Shown piece after piece: positions 62,001 to 64,000 of a stretch of DNA of 64,000 bases. Where the stretch lies: positions 71,935,895-71,999,894 of the forward strand of contig CM057835.1 in NCBI GenBank assembly GCA_030068075.1, written 5' to 3'. Numbering within the stretch: the first letter of the stretch is position 1; the number at the start of each line of letters is the position of its first letter. The stretch is from Paguma larvata. Lineage: Eukaryota > Chordata > Mammalia > Carnivora > Viverridae. The translations under genes were made by a program, and so were the position numbers. The notes beneath the pieces were generated by a model. It saw nothing but the letters and a program-made list of their open reading frames with translations. It was not told the DNA's origin and searched no databases.

Positions 62001-62470
62001 AGAGAGGGAGATAGGGAATCCGAGGGAGGCATCACTCCCAGCACGAACCTGACACGGGGCTTGATCTCACGACTGTGAGATCGCGACCCGAGCTGAAATC
62101 AAGAGTCAGACACCTAGCCGACTGAGCCGCTCAGGCGACCCCTTCGAGATAAGGTTTGAAGACAGGAAAAGGACCAGAGAGCTCAAGTGCAGGGAAAAAT
62201 ACAGGCCTAAGTATTGGCTACTGCTGCTGCCGACTCACCCCAATGCCAGACTCATCAGGGGCCAAAGAAAAGGCCAGAATCAGAGAAAGGCCCGGGTAAG
62301 ACCTCATGCTACAGGTGTGGCCGGATCGGACACCGGAGCAAGGAAACATTCAGAAAACGTCCAAGCGAACATTCTCCACCGGGGCCGTGTCCTGTCTGGG
62401 AGAAAGGAGGGCATTGAAGAGAGACGGTTCTCATCTCCAGACAGAGAGAGAGAGAGCAGGAGCTCCCTTC
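59093..62470 (+). pseudogene. Decayed gag of a class I (gammaretrovirus-like) ERV
   Basis: Fragments of a gag gene lie in several frames. A matrix-like region near 59970-60450 is split by a SINE (60041-60270). A capsid-like segment near 60740-60940 follows. A nucleocapsid zinc knuckle at about 62305-62350 keeps two Cys and His but has Thr in place of the last Cys; a second, further degraded Cys-His motif follows near 62390. Frameshifts, stops and four or more SINE pieces (61395-61600, 61610-61700, 61712-61930 and 61975-62145, all reverse) break it. It cannot encode a working protein. Confidence 0.7.
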
Positions 62471-63012
62471 CCACGGGAGAGCAGGAAGCAGAGGACCTGA
62501 CATGCTGGGGCCCCGAGCCCAGGCAGGCTCCCTTTTGGAGCCGCTCACTCCTCCTTATTCAGCATCCGCCTTACTTGTCTTTCTCACCATAAAATGGTTG
62601 GCATAGAGAGGGAAACACAAGCATGCGCCAAACACTGCCTTTAACCCAAAAATACAAAAGTCAGCTGTTAGCCACGGTTTTCTAGTCTTTCCGTCTTGTC
62701 CCACTCCCTCACTTGGACGAGACTTTAGTGTACACACTCGGGAGCAGGTCTGTTCTCAGGAGGACAGCTTATTCTCATCATCCCCTGGAGAATTAAAACC
62801 TTACCCTGAGACCCCTTCTAACATTTGGAAGCAAGGAAATCCACAGGGCTGGGATTGCAAATCCCCAGGACGGGCTCTTAAATCCCAACCAGTTCAAGCG
62901 ACCGTAAAGGGGGCTTCCATTGGGTAAAATACAGCCGGCCTCCAATCACTTATTGGTAAGTTTCTCAAGGGGCGCCTGAGAAATCATTTATTGACAAGTT
63001 TCTCAAGGGGCG

Positions 63013-63645
63013 TCGGTTAAGCACCGACTTCGGCTCAGGTCATGATCTCACAGTCTGTGAGTTCGAGCCCCGCATCGGGCTCTGTGCTAGCGGCTCAGAG
63101 CCTGGAGCCTGCTTCGGATTCTGTGTCTCCCTCTCTTCCTGCCCTTCTCCTGCTCTGTCTCTATATCTCTCAAAAATAAATAAACGTTTAAAAAATTAAA
63201 AAAAAAAAAGAGTACAACTCTCGATCTCAGCTCCCGGTCGGTCATGATCTCATGGTTCGCGAGATCCAGCTGTGGGTTGGGCCCTACGCGGGCAGAACAG
63301 AGTCTGCTTGGGATTTTCTTTCTCCCTCTCTGCCCCTCCCCTGCTCACATGCTGGCTCTCTCTCTCTCTCTCTCAAAATAAATAAACACTAATAAATAAA
63401 TAAATAAATATTTTCTATACTCAGCCTGGCATCCATACAACCCTCCGGGAAGGTAGAGAAAGCTGATCATACTTTTTTTTTTTTATTAAGACAGAAAAAG
63501 TGAGTGGGGGAGAGGGGCAGAGAATCTTACGCAGGCTCCATGCTCAGTGCTGAGCCCAACGCAGGGCTCGATCCCACAACCCTGGGTTCATGACCTGAGC
63601 TGAAACCAAGAGTCGGATGCTCAACCAACTGGGCCACCCAGGAGC
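63013..63645. mobile_element. Three SINEC elements in the ERV
   Basis: Forward copies at 63013-63200 and about 63210-63420, both with damaged heads, and a reverse copy at 63470-63645. Confidence 0.8.
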
Positions 63646-63649
63646 CCTA

Positions 63650-64000
63650 CTTTAAAATGACACCTTGCTAAGTTTAGTCCAGAGACAGGAAAACTGGGTT
63701 ATTCTCCTATCAGTAGAACTTTTCAGAATGAGGACTACGCCAAAACAACCCACGGGACTTAGCCCTTTCTCGTTATTACACGACAAACTACGCCTTACAG
63801 CGGACCTGTCAGTAGATGCAGATTACAATACTTTATTGAATTATTCACTGGGGGCTGGTTTAATTCCTAAGTTACTTAATGAATATGCCGATCACATGCT
63901 CCCCAAACCTGACTAACTATAACTGAAAGTCCGCCCCACGTAAGCCCTGGAGACATGGTGTATTTCAAAGATTGGGAAAAGAAATAAAATAAAATATTGG
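63650..64000 (+). pseudogene. ERV pol remnant: C-terminal integrase part
   Basis: The short frame contains RMRTTPKQPTGLSPFSLL, which matches the conserved gammaretroviral integrase segment before the C-terminal domain, and after a stop a GDMVYFKDW stretch typical of the start of that domain. Protease, reverse transcriptase and RNase H are absent between the gag zinc knuckle and this point, so there is a large internal deletion. It runs off the window edge. Confidence 0.72.

Overview
The window is mammalian nuclear DNA from a feliform carnivore, most likely a cat. Roughly sixty copies of the carnivore tRNA-Lys-derived SINE are scattered through it on both strands. They show the cat-type head (GGGGCGCCTGGGTGGCTCAG), a TC-rich middle and a tail near AAATAAATAAACATTAAAA. 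L1 3' ends, a solo LTR, a MaLR LTR and an old class I endogenous retrovirus make up most of the rest.

The genes form the D-dopachrome tautomerase / theta-class glutathione transferase locus. All are on the minus strand and head to tail, and the order matches what I know of the mouse locus (Cabin1-Ddt-Gstt3-Gstt1-Gstt4-Gstt2). From left to right: a CpG-island promoter with a minus-strand splice donor near 5.96 kb (probably CABIN1 exon 1); DDT (8.6-10.7 kb, 3 exons, complete); GSTT3 (13.9-20.2 kb); GSTT1 (22.6-31.7 kb); GSTT4 (35.0-42.0 kb); an intact fifth theta-class gene that I cannot match to a named human or mouse gene (42.8-45.0 kb); remains of a GSTT2-like pseudogene (47.0-53.5 kb); and GSTT2 exons 2-5 (56.0-58.2 kb). 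GSTT2 exon 1 is not in the window. The space where it should lie is filled by a broken endogenous retrovirus running off the right edge, so GSTT2 intron 1 is over 5.8 kb long or exon 1 has been lost.

Each theta gene has five coding exons of the same design (112, 88, 151, 177 or 174, then 195-210 nt) with conserved phases. I placed every exon by its splice sites and by continuity of the protein. The encoded enzymes conjugate glutathione using Ser11 in the N-terminal thioredoxin-like domain. DDT is a MIF-family tautomerase, not a GST, and is linked to this cluster in mammals.

The most interesting points are the fifth theta gene with altered helix-4 active-site positions, the glutathione-site change (His40 to Leu) in GSTT2, Arg234 in GSTT1, a GC-AG intron in GSTT4, the undocumented-looking GSTT2-like pseudogene with a SINE in its exon 4, and the ERV in the GSTT2 5' region.
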